Notes: a model not told the origin generated them from the letters alone. A stretch of DNA of 64,000 nt from Winogradskyella ludwigii (GCF_013403985.1 NZ_JABFDF010000002.1:62001-126000), one strand, 5' to 3'; counted from the first letter of the stretch, positions 45,961-54,532 are shown. A program made the numbers and translations.

Positions 45961-45988
45961 AAAAGGCTCACTTAATAGTGAGCCTTTT
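45961..45988 (-). terminator. Terminator of the leftward efflux region
   Basis: Eleven-base stem AAAAGGCTCAC / GTGAGCCTTTT with a 6-base loop, 22 bases after the stop of the DUF4870 gene. Confidence 0.88.
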
Positions 45989-46009
45989 CATCTCCAATAC
46001 CTAAAATCC

Positions 46010-46372
46010 CTAACTAATAAAATTAAAAGACATTGGATAGCTTGGTAATTCTCCATTACTAGCTTTTATAGCATTTACAATTGGCATTACAAATGCTAAA
46101 ATTGCAATTAATACAATGATTAAAATTCCTAACCCAAATGCAAAAATAAGTGGAACACTTATTAAAGAATACACTATTAGGCTTAATTGAAAATTCAAAA
46201 TAGCTTTTCCGTGTGCATCCATACCCTCTACTTTATCCTTTTGCGTTGCCCAAAGAACTAATGGAGCAATAATTCCACCAAAACCAGTGGCATAAGTTAA
46301 TAATTGTGACAAGTGTGTAATGACTAATAACTGATTGTCTGTACGTTTAAGTGTGTAATAATTTGATTCCAT
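46010..46372 (-). CDS. DUF4870 membrane protein
   Basis: A 120-residue membrane protein starting MESNYYTLKRTDNQ (ATG 46372; ten further residues upstream are possible but poor). It has the DUF4870 layout: ITHLSQLLTYATGFGGIIAPLVLW, then DAHGKAILNFQLS, then a long hydrophobic C-terminal helix. The family is Tic20-like in shape and of unknown role. It lies 63 bases after the DUF2892 gene and may be the end of the efflux operon. Confidence 0.85.
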   Translation of the reverse strand: MESNYYTLKRTDNQLLVITHLSQLLTYATGFGGIIAPLVLWATQKDKVEGMDAHGKAILNFQLSLIVYSLISVPLIFAFGLGILIIVLIAILAFVMPIVNAIKASNGELPSYPMSFNFIS

Positions 46373-46435
46373 GATTGCTGATTTTACACTTATATGACGC
46401 AAATGAATTCCATTTGTTACAAATTGACAGTTAAA

Positions 46436-46645
46436 TTAACATGACGAACAACTTCCACCCTCTTTCTTAATACCCAATTTCACCAAAATAGTTTCTAATA
46501 AGCACCATTTTGTAAAAGCAGATTGAATTAAGTTAACACCAATAAATACAGTAAACCACATCCAATTTGGACTTACGTATACAGAAAGTACAACGCTTAA
46601 TAATACCATGACACCAACAATAACTCTAAAATATGTATTTAACAT
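46436..46645 (-). CDS. DUF2892 (YgaP-like) small membrane protein
   Basis: A 69-residue protein with two transmembrane helices and the DUF2892 pattern FRVIVGVMVLLSVVLSVYVS ... WCLLETILVKLGIKK. It ends with a GGSCSSC cysteine tail. DUF2892 domains occur with rhodanese and sulfur proteins in YgaP. Placement 18 bases after the PII-like gene suggests one transcript with the RND pump. Confidence 0.83.
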   Translation of the reverse strand: MLNTYFRVIVGVMVLLSVVLSVYVSPNWMWFTVFIGVNLIQSAFTKWCLLETILVKLGIKKEGGSCSSC

Positions 46646-46663
46646 TTTAATTAATTTTTTAGT

Positions 46664-46969
46664 TTATATAAATCTTTCAATAGGAACTACTATCGCTTTT
46701 ATAGGATTGTTAGTTTCTAAATTTTCATTAAATTCTTTTATAACTTCGAACAAAGCATCAATACGCTCTTCATCGGTGAATGAAAAGAACATACTAGATT
46801 CGTTTCCTCCTTTTTCTGCAGGAAACCAATTGGAAGCCATTAATAAAGATGAACCATTTTTGTGACCATCAATTTCAGAACTACTAAAGTTTTCTATATC
46901 TGCTTTTTTGAAAAGTTTCAAAACCTCATTTTGATACTGCTCTACTGCTGTAACTATGACTAATTTCAT
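46664..46969 (-). CDS. PII-like protein next to RND pump
   Basis: A 101-residue protein with the ferredoxin-like PII architecture: MKLVIVTAVEQYQNEVLKLF first strand and helix, a flexible loop around residues 28-50, and a closing strand IKAIVVPIERFI. PII-like proteins without the classical nucleotide motifs are found beside heavy-metal RND pumps. A regulatory or sensing role toward the pump is likely but not demonstrable here. Confidence 0.7.
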   Translation of the reverse strand: MKLVIVTAVEQYQNEVLKLFKKADIENFSSSEIDGHKNGSSLLMASNWFPAEKGGNESSMFFSFTDEERIDALFEVIKEFNENLETNNPIKAIVVPIERFI

Positions 46970-46988
46970 TTGTTTCTATTTTTCTTGT

Positions 46989-47055
46989 CCGTTCGAGCGC
47001 AGTCGAGAACTATTTAAAATTCTCAAAGCAACAGGTCTCGACTGCGCTCGACCAG
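46989..47055. repeat. Inverted repeat with perfect 16-base arms
   Basis: TCGAGCGCAGTCGAGA (46993-47008) and its exact reverse complement (47036-47051) flank a 27-base loop in the gap between the RND gene and the PII-like gene; TGTC/GACA at 46986-46989 and near 47055 may extend the stem. The same arm recurs with one change at 63972. It is a dispersed flavobacterial-type extragenic palindrome. Confidence 0.85.
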
Positions 47056-47060
47056 ACAAA

Positions 47061-50000
47061 TTATTTAAAATTCTTCTTCTCTATCATGTAATACACTAAT
47101 GGCACAACCAATAATGTTAAAACTGTAGACACAATAGTTCCTCCCATTAATGAAATTGCTAAACCTTGAAAAATTGGGTCAAACAGAATCACAAACGCTC
47201 CAATAACAACCGTTCCTGCTGTTAATAAAATTGGTGTTGTTCTTACGGCTCCAGCTTCAATACAAGCTTGTTTTAATGGTATGCCTTCTGCTGTTCTTAA
47301 GTTGATAAAGTCAATCAGTAATACTGAGTTTCTCACCATGATTCCTGCTAAAGCAATCATACCAATAAAAGAAGTTGCAGTAAAGAATGCTCCCATCAGC
47401 CAATGTCCCAGAATAATTCCGATTAAGGATAATGGAATTGCAACCATCATCACAATTGGTGCTTTAAAGTTTTGAAACCATCCTACTATTAAGATATATA
47501 TTAAGATGATGGCTCCTAAAAAGGCAATACCTAAATCTCTAAAGACTTCTAAAGTAATTTGCCATTCACCATCCCATTTCACAGTATAGTTATCTTCAAA
47601 CTCTGGCTGACCTAAGTACATTTCATTAATCTCAAAGCCTTGTGGTAATGGAATCTCTTTCAATTTTTCTTCCATTCCTAAAATAGCATATGCAGGACTC
47701 TCTAATTCGCCAGCCATATCAGCCATCACATAAACCACCCGTTTTTGATTTTTATGGTAAATACTTTTTGCTGCCATATTTTGAGATATATCAACCAAAT
47801 CAGAAATTGGTACCATATTCCCCATTTTAGATTTCACCTTTAATTGCGAAATATCAGTAATCGTAGATTTTTCTTTTTCATCTAAAGCCAATACTAAACC
47901 AATTTGGTTTACAGCATCTTCATCATATAGGTTTGTAATTGCTCTATTAGACAATGCCATATTCATAGTGTAAGCAATCTGTTGTGGTGCAACACCATAT
48001 AACATCGCTTTCTCTTTATTGATATCAAACTGATATTCGGTTTGGTCACCTTCAACCATCCAATCAATATCAACCACATCATCTGTGTTTTTTAATATGT
48101 CTTGAACGTGGTTTGCAACCTTTATTTGCTCTTCATAATCAGGTCCATAAACTTCGGCAACAATAGTTGACATTACTGGTGGTCCTGGTGGCACTTCTAC
48201 CAACTTCACATTTGCATTATATTTTGCTGCAATTTTCTGAATATCTGGACGCATTAATTTGGCGATATCATGACTTTGAGCAGAACGCTCTTCTTTAGCC
48301 AATAAATTCACCTGAATATCTGCCATGTTACTTCCACCACGTAAATCGTAATGACGTACTAAACCGTTAAAAGTAATTGGCGCAGACGTCCCAACATAGT
48401 TTTGATAATTGACAACCTCTGGTCTGTTAGATAAATATTGAGAAATCTCTTGAGCTACAACTCCTGTTCTTTCTAGCGTTGTCCCTTCAGGCATGTCAAT
48501 TACTACTTGAAATTCATTCTTATTATCAAAAGGCAACATTTTTACAGCTACCGAATTGGTAAAAAACAGAACCATGGTTCCCATTAATACAGCAAACGTT
48601 CCTAATAAAAACAACCAACGTTTGCCTTTACTTTCTAAAAGTGGTCTTTCAAACTTGTTGTAAATTCTATAAATAAGTGTGTCTTCAACCGCTTTTTCAG
48701 GCTTCTCTTCTGCTCCTTTTTTATCCTTTTCTCTCAAGAAAATATAACCCAAATAAGGTGTAATGGTTAAGGCTACAAATAATGACAGAATCATGGCAAT
48801 AGACGCTCCAATTGGCATTGGTGCCATATATGGTCCCATTAAACCAGAAACAAATGCCATTGGTAATACCGAAGCGATTACTGTAAAGGTTGCCAAAATA
48901 GTTGGATTACCAACTTCATTAATCGCATATAAAGCCGCTTGTTTAAATGGCAAACGCTTCATTTTAAAATGCCTATGCATATTTTCGGCAATAATAATGG
49001 AATCATCGACGACGATTCCTGTTACAAATACCAATGCGAAAAGCGTGATTCGGTTTAGCGTGTAATCCATCATATAGTAACTCAACAACGTTAACGCAAA
49101 CGTAATTGGCACTGATAAAAACACGACTAATCCTCCTCGCCAACCCATAGCTAACATTACTACAATGGTTACTGCGAAGATTGAACCGATAAGGTGCAAC
49201 AATAATTCTGACACTTTATGAGACGCTGTTTCTCCGTAGTTTCTTGTAATTTCTACGTGAACATCATCGGGAATTAAAGTACTACGTAAATGGTCTACTT
49301 TTTCAATAATGACTTCCGCAATTTTCATCGCATCTGCACCTTTTCGTTTAGCAACAGAAATAGTAACTGCAGGATATTCAGATTTATATTCAGCTGATTT
49401 TTCGCCTCCTTTTCCAAAACCTAAACTCACGTAATTTTGAGGCACTTCTGGGCCATCAATAATCTTAGCGACTTGCTTTAAATAAATGGGCTGATTTTGT
49501 TGTACACCAACTACCAAGTTTTCAACATCAGTAACCGATTCTAGAAACTTTCCAGTATTCACCAAAAATTCCGTATCACTTTTATCAAAACTTCCAGCAC
49601 TTAATTGACTGTTATTGGCCTTAATCATTTCAGAAACCGACAAGAAGTCTAATCCACTTGCTGCCAATTTATCCTTATCTAAAACCACACGTAACTGACG
49701 CTCTCTTCCGCCTATTTTATGTGTAATCGCAACGTCATTTACCTTTTTAATTTCGGCTTCTAATTCCTGAGCCATTTGGTTTAATTGGAAATCATCATAA
49801 TTCTCACTCCACAACGTTAAACCTAACATTGGTACATCGTCAATCGCTCTAGTTTTTACTAATGGAAACGTAACACCAGCTGGCATTTGGTCCATGTGTT
49901 TATTGATTTCGTTGTACATTTTTACAAACGAACGCTCAATATCTTCGCCAACATAGAACTGAACAATCACCACGCCTTGTTCTTTCATAGACGTAGAATA

Positions 50001-50255
50001 CACGTATTCTACACCTTTAATATTAGAAATTAATTGCTCTAATGGCTTAATCACTCGCGATTCTACTTCCGTAGGACTTGCTCCAGGATAACCTACAAAA
50101 ATATCTGCCATTGGCACGTCAATTTGCGGCTCTTCCTCTCGTGGAATTAAAAACGAACTATATACACCAACCACCATAAATACAATCATTAACAACACGG
50201 TTAACTTAGATTGCATAAAGACTTTGGCGATTTTTCCTGCGATTCCTTCTTTCAT
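47061..50255 (-). CDS. RND efflux permease (AcrB-type)
   Basis: A 1064-residue proton-driven pump with 12 transmembrane helices and two large periplasmic loops. The N-terminus is VFMQSKLTVLLMIVFMVVGV. The helix-4 motif VTGIVVDDSIIIAEN carries the paired aspartates of drug-type RND pumps rather than the metal-type pattern. A charged loop with DKKGAEEKPEKAVED joins the halves. It works with the adaptor and TolC genes upstream in the same operon. The 187-base gap before it holds a palindromic repeat. The substrate is not readable; the PII-like and DUF2892 neighbours suggest a metal or sulfur link. Confidence 0.9.
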   Translation of the reverse strand: MKEGIAGKIAKVFMQSKLTVLLMIVFMVVGVYSSFLIPREEEPQIDVPMADIFVGYPGASPTEVESRVIKPLEQLISNIKGVEYVYSTSMKEQGVVIVQFYVGEDIERSFVKMYNEINKHMDQMPAGVTFPLVKTRAIDDVPMLGLTLWSENYDDFQLNQMAQELEAEIKKVNDVAITHKIGGRERQLRVVLDKDKLAASGLDFLSVSEMIKANNSQLSAGSFDKSDTEFLVNTGKFLESVTDVENLVVGVQQNQPIYLKQVAKIIDGPEVPQNYVSLGFGKGGEKSAEYKSEYPAVTISVAKRKGADAMKIAEVIIEKVDHLRSTLIPDDVHVEITRNYGETASHKVSELLLHLIGSIFAVTIVVMLAMGWRGGLVVFLSVPITFALTLLSYYMMDYTLNRITLFALVFVTGIVVDDSIIIAENMHRHFKMKRLPFKQAALYAINEVGNPTILATFTVIASVLPMAFVSGLMGPYMAPMPIGASIAMILSLFVALTITPYLGYIFLREKDKKGAEEKPEKAVEDTLIYRIYNKFERPLLESKGKRWLFLLGTFAVLMGTMVLFFTNSVAVKMLPFDNKNEFQVVIDMPEGTTLERTGVVAQEISQYLSNRPEVVNYQNYVGTSAPITFNGLVRHYDLRGGSNMADIQVNLLAKEERSAQSHDIAKLMRPDIQKIAAKYNANVKLVEVPPGPPVMSTIVAEVYGPDYEEQIKVANHVQDILKNTDDVVDIDWMVEGDQTEYQFDINKEKAMLYGVAPQQIAYTMNMALSNRAITNLYDEDAVNQIGLVLALDEKEKSTITDISQLKVKSKMGNMVPISDLVDISQNMAAKSIYHKNQKRVVYVMADMAGELESPAYAILGMEEKLKEIPLPQGFEINEMYLGQPEFEDNYTVKWDGEWQITLEVFRDLGIAFLGAIILIYILIVGWFQNFKAPIVMMVAIPLSLIGIILGHWLMGAFFTATSFIGMIALAGIMVRNSVLLIDFINLRTAEGIPLKQACIEAGAVRTTPILLTAGTVVIGAFVILFDPIFQGLAISLMGGTIVSTVLTLLVVPLVYYMIEKKNFK

Positions 50256-50290
50256 TTTATATTTTATTTTGGCGTTACTTTTTACTCATA

Positions 50291-50317
50291 CCTGTCAGGT
50301 TTTAAAAACCTTACAGG
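50291..50317. repeat. REP-like palindrome between adaptor and RND genes
   Basis: CCTGTCAGGTTTT (50291-50303) and AAAACCTTACAGG (50305-50317) form a stem with one mismatch. A related element lies at 51542. A further dispersed-type block follows at about 50359-50400 (TCGA-TAC-AAATTTG ... CAAATT-CAC-TCGA). Confidence 0.75.
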
Positions 50318-50442
50318 ATCGCAAAAAGTCAGGCTATACATTACAATCTTTTTACTTGTTCTCGATACAAATTTGCTCAGACAAATTCACTCGAACTGAC
50401 GTAAAAAGGATTTCCATTGCTATCCTTAACGCAGCTTTTTAG

Positions 50443-51519
50443 TTATTGAATTGAAATTTTAACTCCATTGTAAAGTTTTCCTTCAGCTGAAACGATATAA
50501 GCTTCGTCTGCATTTAAACCAGATAAAACTTCTACTTGGTCTCCAAAAGTTCTTCCTAAACGCAACCAACGTAACATGGCTGTATTACTTTGGCTTACCG
50601 TATACACACCAGATAACTGACCGTTAGTTATAATAGCTTCTGTCGGTACTAAAACCATTTCTGATTTAGCTTTACGTTCTACAGGAAATTGAACTGTTGT
50701 AAACATGCCAGATAAGATTTTCGCATCTGTTTTATCCAAATTTATTTTCACTAAATATTGACCTCCAGTATTTTTTGCAGATGTACTAACTTCAGTCACC
50801 TTTCCTTTAATGGTTTGGTTAATAGATTTTACCAAAACATCAACCGTAGTCCCTTTTTTAATTTCTGAAATTTCAGATTCTGGTACCATTGCCATCACTT
50901 CAAAATGTCCTGGTGTTTCAATACTTATTAATGGTGCTCCTGGATTTGCCATATTACCAGCTTCTACATTTTTGCTTGTAATAGTTCCACTAAATGGTGC
51001 TGTAATATTACTGTATGTAAATTGTGCGTTGATTTCGTTTTTCATTTGATTGGCAGACTCTAAACGTGCTTTTGCCATTTCAAAATTTGCCGTCATATCA
51101 TCCATCTCTTTCTGTGATGCACTATTCTCTGCAAACAAGTTTTTAAAACGGTTGTAATCTTTTTGTGCGTTATTAAAAGCAGCTGTTGCTTCTGTGATTC
51201 CGGCATTTACTTGTGCACGTTTAGCTTGTAAATCGGCATTATTAATAGACACCAATAATTGTCCTTTACGTACTTTATCTCCAACATTAACATGAACTTT
51301 ATTAACGTAACCCATCATTCTTGTGCTTAAATCCGCACTATTTACAGCCTGAATTTTTCCACTTACAGCCAAAAATGGACTATTTGTATTAGCTTCCACC
51401 TGACTCGTTTTCACTGTAATTGCTTGTGAATTATCTTCAACTGGTTTTTTATCTTCACTTCCGCAACTCGCAAATAACAAGGCTAAAGAAAATGTTAGGA
51501 TTGTATATGTTTTTTTCAT
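50443..51519 (-). CDS. RND periplasmic adaptor (membrane fusion) lipoprotein
   Basis: A 358-residue HlyD/AcrA-type adaptor. The lipoprotein signal is MKKTYTILTFSLALLFASC (C19). It has a lipoyl/barrel-sandwich part (VNVGDKVRKGQLLVSINNAD) and a coiled-coil hairpin (about 85-150), and returns through FTYSNITAPFSGTITSKNVE. The beta-barrel and membrane-proximal domains follow. It links the inner-membrane pump to TolC. Confidence 0.93.
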   Translation of the reverse strand: MKKTYTILTFSLALLFASCGSEDKKPVEDNSQAITVKTSQVEANTNSPFLAVSGKIQAVNSADLSTRMMGYVNKVHVNVGDKVRKGQLLVSINNADLQAKRAQVNAGITEATAAFNNAQKDYNRFKNLFAENSASQKEMDDMTANFEMAKARLESANQMKNEINAQFTYSNITAPFSGTITSKNVEAGNMANPGAPLISIETPGHFEVMAMVPESEISEIKKGTTVDVLVKSINQTIKGKVTEVSTSAKNTGGQYLVKINLDKTDAKILSGMFTTVQFPVERKAKSEMVLVPTEAIITNGQLSGVYTVSQSNTAMLRWLRLGRTFGDQVEVLSGLNADEAYIVSAEGKLYNGVKISIQ

Positions 51520-51541
51520 TTTGATTGTTTTTATGTTGATA

Positions 51542-51567
51542 CCTACAAGGTTTTAGAAACCTCGCAG
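51542..51567. repeat. REP-like palindrome between TolC and adaptor genes
   Basis: CCTACAAGGTTT (51542-51553) and AAACCTCGCAGG (51556-51567) pair imperfectly. It is related to the element at 50291 (shared AGGTTTT...AAACCT core). Confidence 0.65.
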
Positions 51568-51573
51568 GAAAAA

Positions 51574-52881
51574 TTATTCTTTAGTTAAAAATTGTAAATA
51601 AGCTTGTGCGTAATTGTATTCGAAAATAGTTTGGTAATACTCTAATTGCTTTTGAGCATATTGTGTTTCAGCTATTAATAAATCAGACGTTTTTTCTAAG
51701 CCTTCTTTAAATCTATTTGTTCTAATTCTTAAAGATTCTTCAGATTGTTCTAAAGCTAAAGTGTTTAATTGCAGTTTGTTTTCAGCATCTATAAAAGCAC
51801 GTTTCGCTTTGTTTAATTCTAAATTACTTTGAGATACATATTGCTTGTATTCTAGTTTTGATTTTTCGAATTCAGATTTACTTTTTTGTGCTTTCCCAAA
51901 ACGTTTAGACCCTTGAAAAATATCCCAACTTAATTGTGCGCCAAATAAATAACCACTAGCATCTGCTTGAAAAATTTGGTCGTCGTACAATTCGTAACTT
52001 CCAAATGCATTTAATCTTGGTAAGAATGCCATTTTATCAGCCTTGTTCATTGCTTCATAAGCATTAGAGGCTAATTCCATCGCTTTAATATCTGAACGGT
52101 TTTCAGAAATTGACTTATCCTCTATTGTTGTCGTAGTTACCTCTAATTCATCTGTTGGTGTATAAATCACATAGGTGTCATCATTCATTAAAAATGATAA
52201 ATAATTTGAGGCATTTTGCACATTACTTTTTGCGGATTGTAATTGATTCTTTACCTCAGTCACTCGTACTTCAACATTCAACACATCTGCGCGTTGTAAA
52301 TACCCTTGTTTAAAACTATTATCTGCTAATTGTTTATTGGCATTTGCAGCTTCTAAAGCGGTTTCTAAAACATCTACTGCTTTATAAGCCAACTGTAATT
52401 GCATGTAGGCTTTTTCAACCTCAAACGCTAAATAATCTTGTGTACGTTCCGTCTTTAAAGACATCGCTTCCATTTTAGATTTAGCCGCTTTTCGTTGAAA
52501 CATACCATCTACATTGATTAATGGTTGCTGAATTTCGAATTTTGTAGCATAGTTTTCAATCTGAGACGGGTCGTTTAATAACGCAGGACTGAAATCATTT
52601 GCTGTTAATATTTCTTGATTCAATTTAGAACCAAATGCCATTAACGGATTTGTAGTTGCCATTGCAGTATGACTAGCCGTTATGTTTGGCAAAAACACCG
52701 CATTGGTTTGTCTAAAATCTGCTTTGGCCTGATTAAAATCTTCCTCAGAAATCTTAATACTTGTATTGTTTTCTGAAACTTTAGTTAATACTTCAGTTTT
52801 TGTAATTGATACTACATCCTGGGCCTTCACAGACAATGTAAAAGCTAAAAATAATAGTGGTATATAAATATGTTTTTTCAT
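51574..52881 (-). CDS. TolC-family outer-membrane efflux protein
   Basis: A 435-residue outer-membrane channel starting with signal MKKHIYIPLLFLAFTLSVKA (ATG 52881; the codon before is TTG). Two repeated halves of long helices (for example LEVEKAYMQLQL-type and LELNKAKRAFIDAENKLQLN) and AETQYAQKQLEYYQ near the end are typical of TolC/OEP proteins. It is the first efflux gene proper, 6 bases after the DUF4405 gene, and has a GTAAC-N4-GTTAC palindrome 50-63 bases upstream of its ATG. Confidence 0.93.
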   Translation of the reverse strand: MKKHIYIPLLFLAFTLSVKAQDVVSITKTEVLTKVSENNTSIKISEEDFNQAKADFRQTNAVFLPNITASHTAMATTNPLMAFGSKLNQEILTANDFSPALLNDPSQIENYATKFEIQQPLINVDGMFQRKAAKSKMEAMSLKTERTQDYLAFEVEKAYMQLQLAYKAVDVLETALEAANANKQLADNSFKQGYLQRADVLNVEVRVTEVKNQLQSAKSNVQNASNYLSFLMNDDTYVIYTPTDELEVTTTTIEDKSISENRSDIKAMELASNAYEAMNKADKMAFLPRLNAFGSYELYDDQIFQADASGYLFGAQLSWDIFQGSKRFGKAQKSKSEFEKSKLEYKQYVSQSNLELNKAKRAFIDAENKLQLNTLALEQSEESLRIRTNRFKEGLEKTSDLLIAETQYAQKQLEYYQTIFEYNYAQAYLQFLTKE

Positions 52882-52887
52882 CAATCA

Positions 52888-53364
52888 TTAATTTACAAGG
52901 CAAAAATAGTTTAATGAATTATTGAAGTCTGTAACCAATGTTACTTGGCGTCCGTTTCCTTTTTTAATAGGCTCTACTTTTGGAATAATAAAAAATGGGA
53001 TAAGGACTAAAAAAGCGCATATTATTGCGAAACTTAAGGCTACTATTCTCTTAGTGAATTGCACTTTAATAATCTTTTTGTAAACGGCTGTGACGACTTT
53101 CCAGTGCAGAAAAACATGCATTATTAATAAGCCAATGAGCACAAAACTTAAGTACAGATGAATTGTTCCCCATTGATGCCTATTCATATTAAGAAAATAC
53201 AATTCTACGTTTTGTCCATAAACTTCCTTTCGGTCTTGACCAGATAAAAGTGTGTACTTAATTAAAAAACCAATACCAATAATAGCAGACATACATAAAG
53301 TCATGGTTGCATTTAGTATAAAACTCCAAGTAGATTTTCGCATGGCTTTGACAGACTTTTTCAT
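52888..53364 (-). CDS. DUF4405-like membrane protein, possibly heme b-binding
   Basis: A 158-residue protein with four hydrophobic helices (about 13-32, 62-84, 105-126 and a fragment). RHQWGTIHLYLSFVLIGLLI with further histidines in IMHVFLHWK resembles the DUF4405/cytochrome-b-like pattern in which paired histidines bind heme. It is directly upstream of tolC with a 6-base gap and so heads the efflux operon. An inverted repeat lies just before its start. Its role with a pump is unknown. Confidence 0.75.
   Translation of the reverse strand: MKKSVKAMRKSTWSFILNATMTLCMSAIIGIGFLIKYTLLSGQDRKEVYGQNVELYFLNMNRHQWGTIHLYLSFVLIGLLIMHVFLHWKVVTAVYKKIIKVQFTKRIVALSFAIICAFLVLIPFFIIPKVEPIKKGNGRQVTLVTDFNNSLNYFCLVN
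52931..52944. promoter_or_regulatory. GTAAC-N4-GTTAC palindrome upstream of tolC
   Basis: Exact 14-base palindrome GTAAC-CAAT-GTTAC inside the 3' end of the DUF4405 gene, 50-63 bases before the tolC ATG. It has the geometry of a Crp/Fnr-type operator. Identical half-sites occur at 54339 and 58423, and a one-mismatch copy at 60111. Confidence 0.5.
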
Positions 53365-53371
53365 TGTATCT

Positions 53372-53399
53372 ATACTTTTTTAATGTGTAATTAAAAGTA
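53372..53399. promoter_or_regulatory. Inverted repeat before the DUF4405 gene
   Basis: ATACTTTT (53372-53379) and AAAAGTAT (53392-53399) are exact complements separated by 12 bases and begin 7 bases before the ATG at 53364. This could be an operator or a leader hairpin. No TAnnTTTG element is obvious nearby. Confidence 0.3.
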
Positions 53400-53536
53400 T
53401 CTATTAGAAAGAAATGCTACAATGACTTTCATCAGGTTAAGGAATATAAACTACATGTCTTCAGCAAAATAACAACACATTTACCTTTAACTATATTTCT
53501 ATTATTCAATAGTTATATAAAAAATTATTACGAATG

Positions 53537-53572
53537 AAAAAGGCACTTATAAATCTTTATAAGTGCCTTTTT
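53537..53572 (-). terminator. Terminator of the cytochrome-like lipoprotein gene
   Basis: Seventeen-base arms AAAAAGGCACTTATAAA / TTTATAAGTGCCTTTTT with a tiny loop, 47 bases after the stop at 53619. Confidence 0.9.
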
Positions 53573-53618
53573 ACTAACCAACCAAAAAAACTGACAACCA
53601 CATCAGTTAACTTATATA

Positions 53619-54089
53619 TTACTGCTTATACGTTGCATGGCATTGCACACAATAGTTTAATGTATTTGATAAAGCAGTAAGGGAATTATCTTTATTTCTT
53701 TTTTTGAAAACTTCACTCATTATATCAGCACTTTTATGAAATTCTAATCCTAAATTTTCAAATCCTTTATCTCCAAAGGATGCGCACATTAATTTCATTT
53801 CTGTTGTAGAACCTAATTTTGTATATGCTAATTCAGAAGCTTTATCGTAATCATCTTGTGAAAGTAATAATGTGATTTCTTGAACCGCTTCCAAATGACT
53901 TCTCATGTTAGAAAGTTGATGATTTTTCTGCATCTCATTTAAGTTAAGCGAAACACGACCATCATCAATAGTTGTGGGTTGCATAACTATAGTTTCTACC
54001 TTTTTTGGTGTCTCTTTTTCTGATTCGTTTTGACAAGAATGAAAACTAAAAAAACTTAAACCAATGATTACAATTAATAATTTCCTCAT
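53619..54089 (-). CDS. c-type cytochrome-like lipoprotein
   Basis: A 156-residue lipoprotein starting MRKLLIVIIGLSFFSFHSC (ATG 54089, lipid-attached C19). The body is helical (about 55-145, NEMQKNHQLSNMRSHLEAVQ and onward) and ends with a single heme-c site CVQCH (C147-H151) seven or so residues from the C-terminus, the layout of four-helix cytochrome c'/c-556 proteins. It starts 4 bases after the stop of the small protein gene upstream, so the two form an operon ended by the hairpin at 53537. Role in electron transfer or gas/NO binding is inferred from fold only. Confidence 0.83.
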   Translation of the reverse strand: MRKLLIVIIGLSFFSFHSCQNESEKETPKKVETIVMQPTTIDDGRVSLNLNEMQKNHQLSNMRSHLEAVQEITLLLSQDDYDKASELAYTKLGSTTEMKLMCASFGDKGFENLGLEFHKSADIMSEVFKKRNKDNSLTALSNTLNYCVQCHATYKQ

Positions 54090-54093
54090 ATCT

Positions 54094-54234
54094 CTATTTA
54101 ACATTTTCTCTTGTACCTCCATGTCCTCCAGCAACTACAAGCATTATTTTTATACTTAAATAAATAAACTTGAAAAACTGAATGATAGGATTCATCATTT
54201 TAAATCTTTGATATTTTGAAATTCTTTGTGTCAT
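54094..54234 (-). CDS. Conserved 46-residue protein, copy 1
   Basis: Small protein beginning MTQRISKYQRFKMMNPIIQ, continuing with a hydrophobic/amphipathic segment (FFKFIYLSIKIMLVVA) and a glycine-histidine motif GGHGGTR, then ENVK. Residues 1-42 are identical to the protein at 56641-56778 although ten codons differ, all synonymously; upstream and downstream DNA is unrelated. This is strong evidence for a translated and selected protein. It lies 4 bases before the cytochrome-like gene and has a GTAAC-N4-GTTAC palindrome about 105 bases upstream. The frame is open up to 54291, but the shared start is at 54234. Function unknown; a membrane-associated peptide with a possible metal-binding histidine is an inference. 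Confidence 0.82.
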   Translation of the reverse strand: MTQRISKYQRFKMMNPIIQFFKFIYLSIKIMLVVAGGHGGTRENVK

Positions 54235-54338
54235 AACGATACTCTTGTAATTATGGATATCAACTCTTATATTTCTATTAAAATCGAACAAAACACCATT
54301 TTACTTAACAAAAATAAATCAACATATAATAACACTTA

Positions 54339-54352
54339 GTAACTAATGTTAC
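54339..54352. promoter_or_regulatory. GTAAC-N4-GTTAC palindrome upstream of microprotein/cytochrome operon
   Basis: Exact GTAAC-TAAT-GTTAC in the 298-base divergent gap, 105-118 bases before the leftward microprotein start and about 180 bases before pncB. Confidence 0.5.
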
Positions 54353-54493
54353 TCAGTAAAAGTGAATTCTAATTAAATCTGATTTTTTTTAATTAACAAA
54401 CGTAATCTTTCTTGCGTCTTCGTTCTTTGAGTGGCAAAATATCCTTAAATTTATTGGCTTTATTTTTTTAAAATTCTAAACAAGGTATCTTTT

Positions 54494-54501
54494 TATTTTT
54501 G
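54494..54501 (+). promoter_or_regulatory. -7 element of pncB
   Basis: TATTTTTG, an exact TAnnTTTG match, 31 bases before the ATG at 54533. Confidence 0.5.
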
Positions 54502-54532
54502 GATATCTTGGAAGAATATAATCCAAATTCTC

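Noticed and set aside
46989..47055. TCGAG inverted repeat as transcription terminator
   Set aside because: The loop is 27 bases and no T-run follows in the leftward direction; better explained as a dispersed palindrome.
48763..49065. 100-codon open frame antisense to the RND pump gene
   Set aside because: Shadow of the well-supported pump gene; no domain, no start signal.
54090..54134. Upstream start for the cytochrome-like lipoprotein
   Set aside because: It would overlap the microprotein gene and place residues before the lipoprotein signal.
54235..54291. N-terminal extension of microprotein copy 1 (MFDFNRNIRVDIHN...)
   Set aside because: The second copy has no such extension and the identity begins exactly at the shared ATG.
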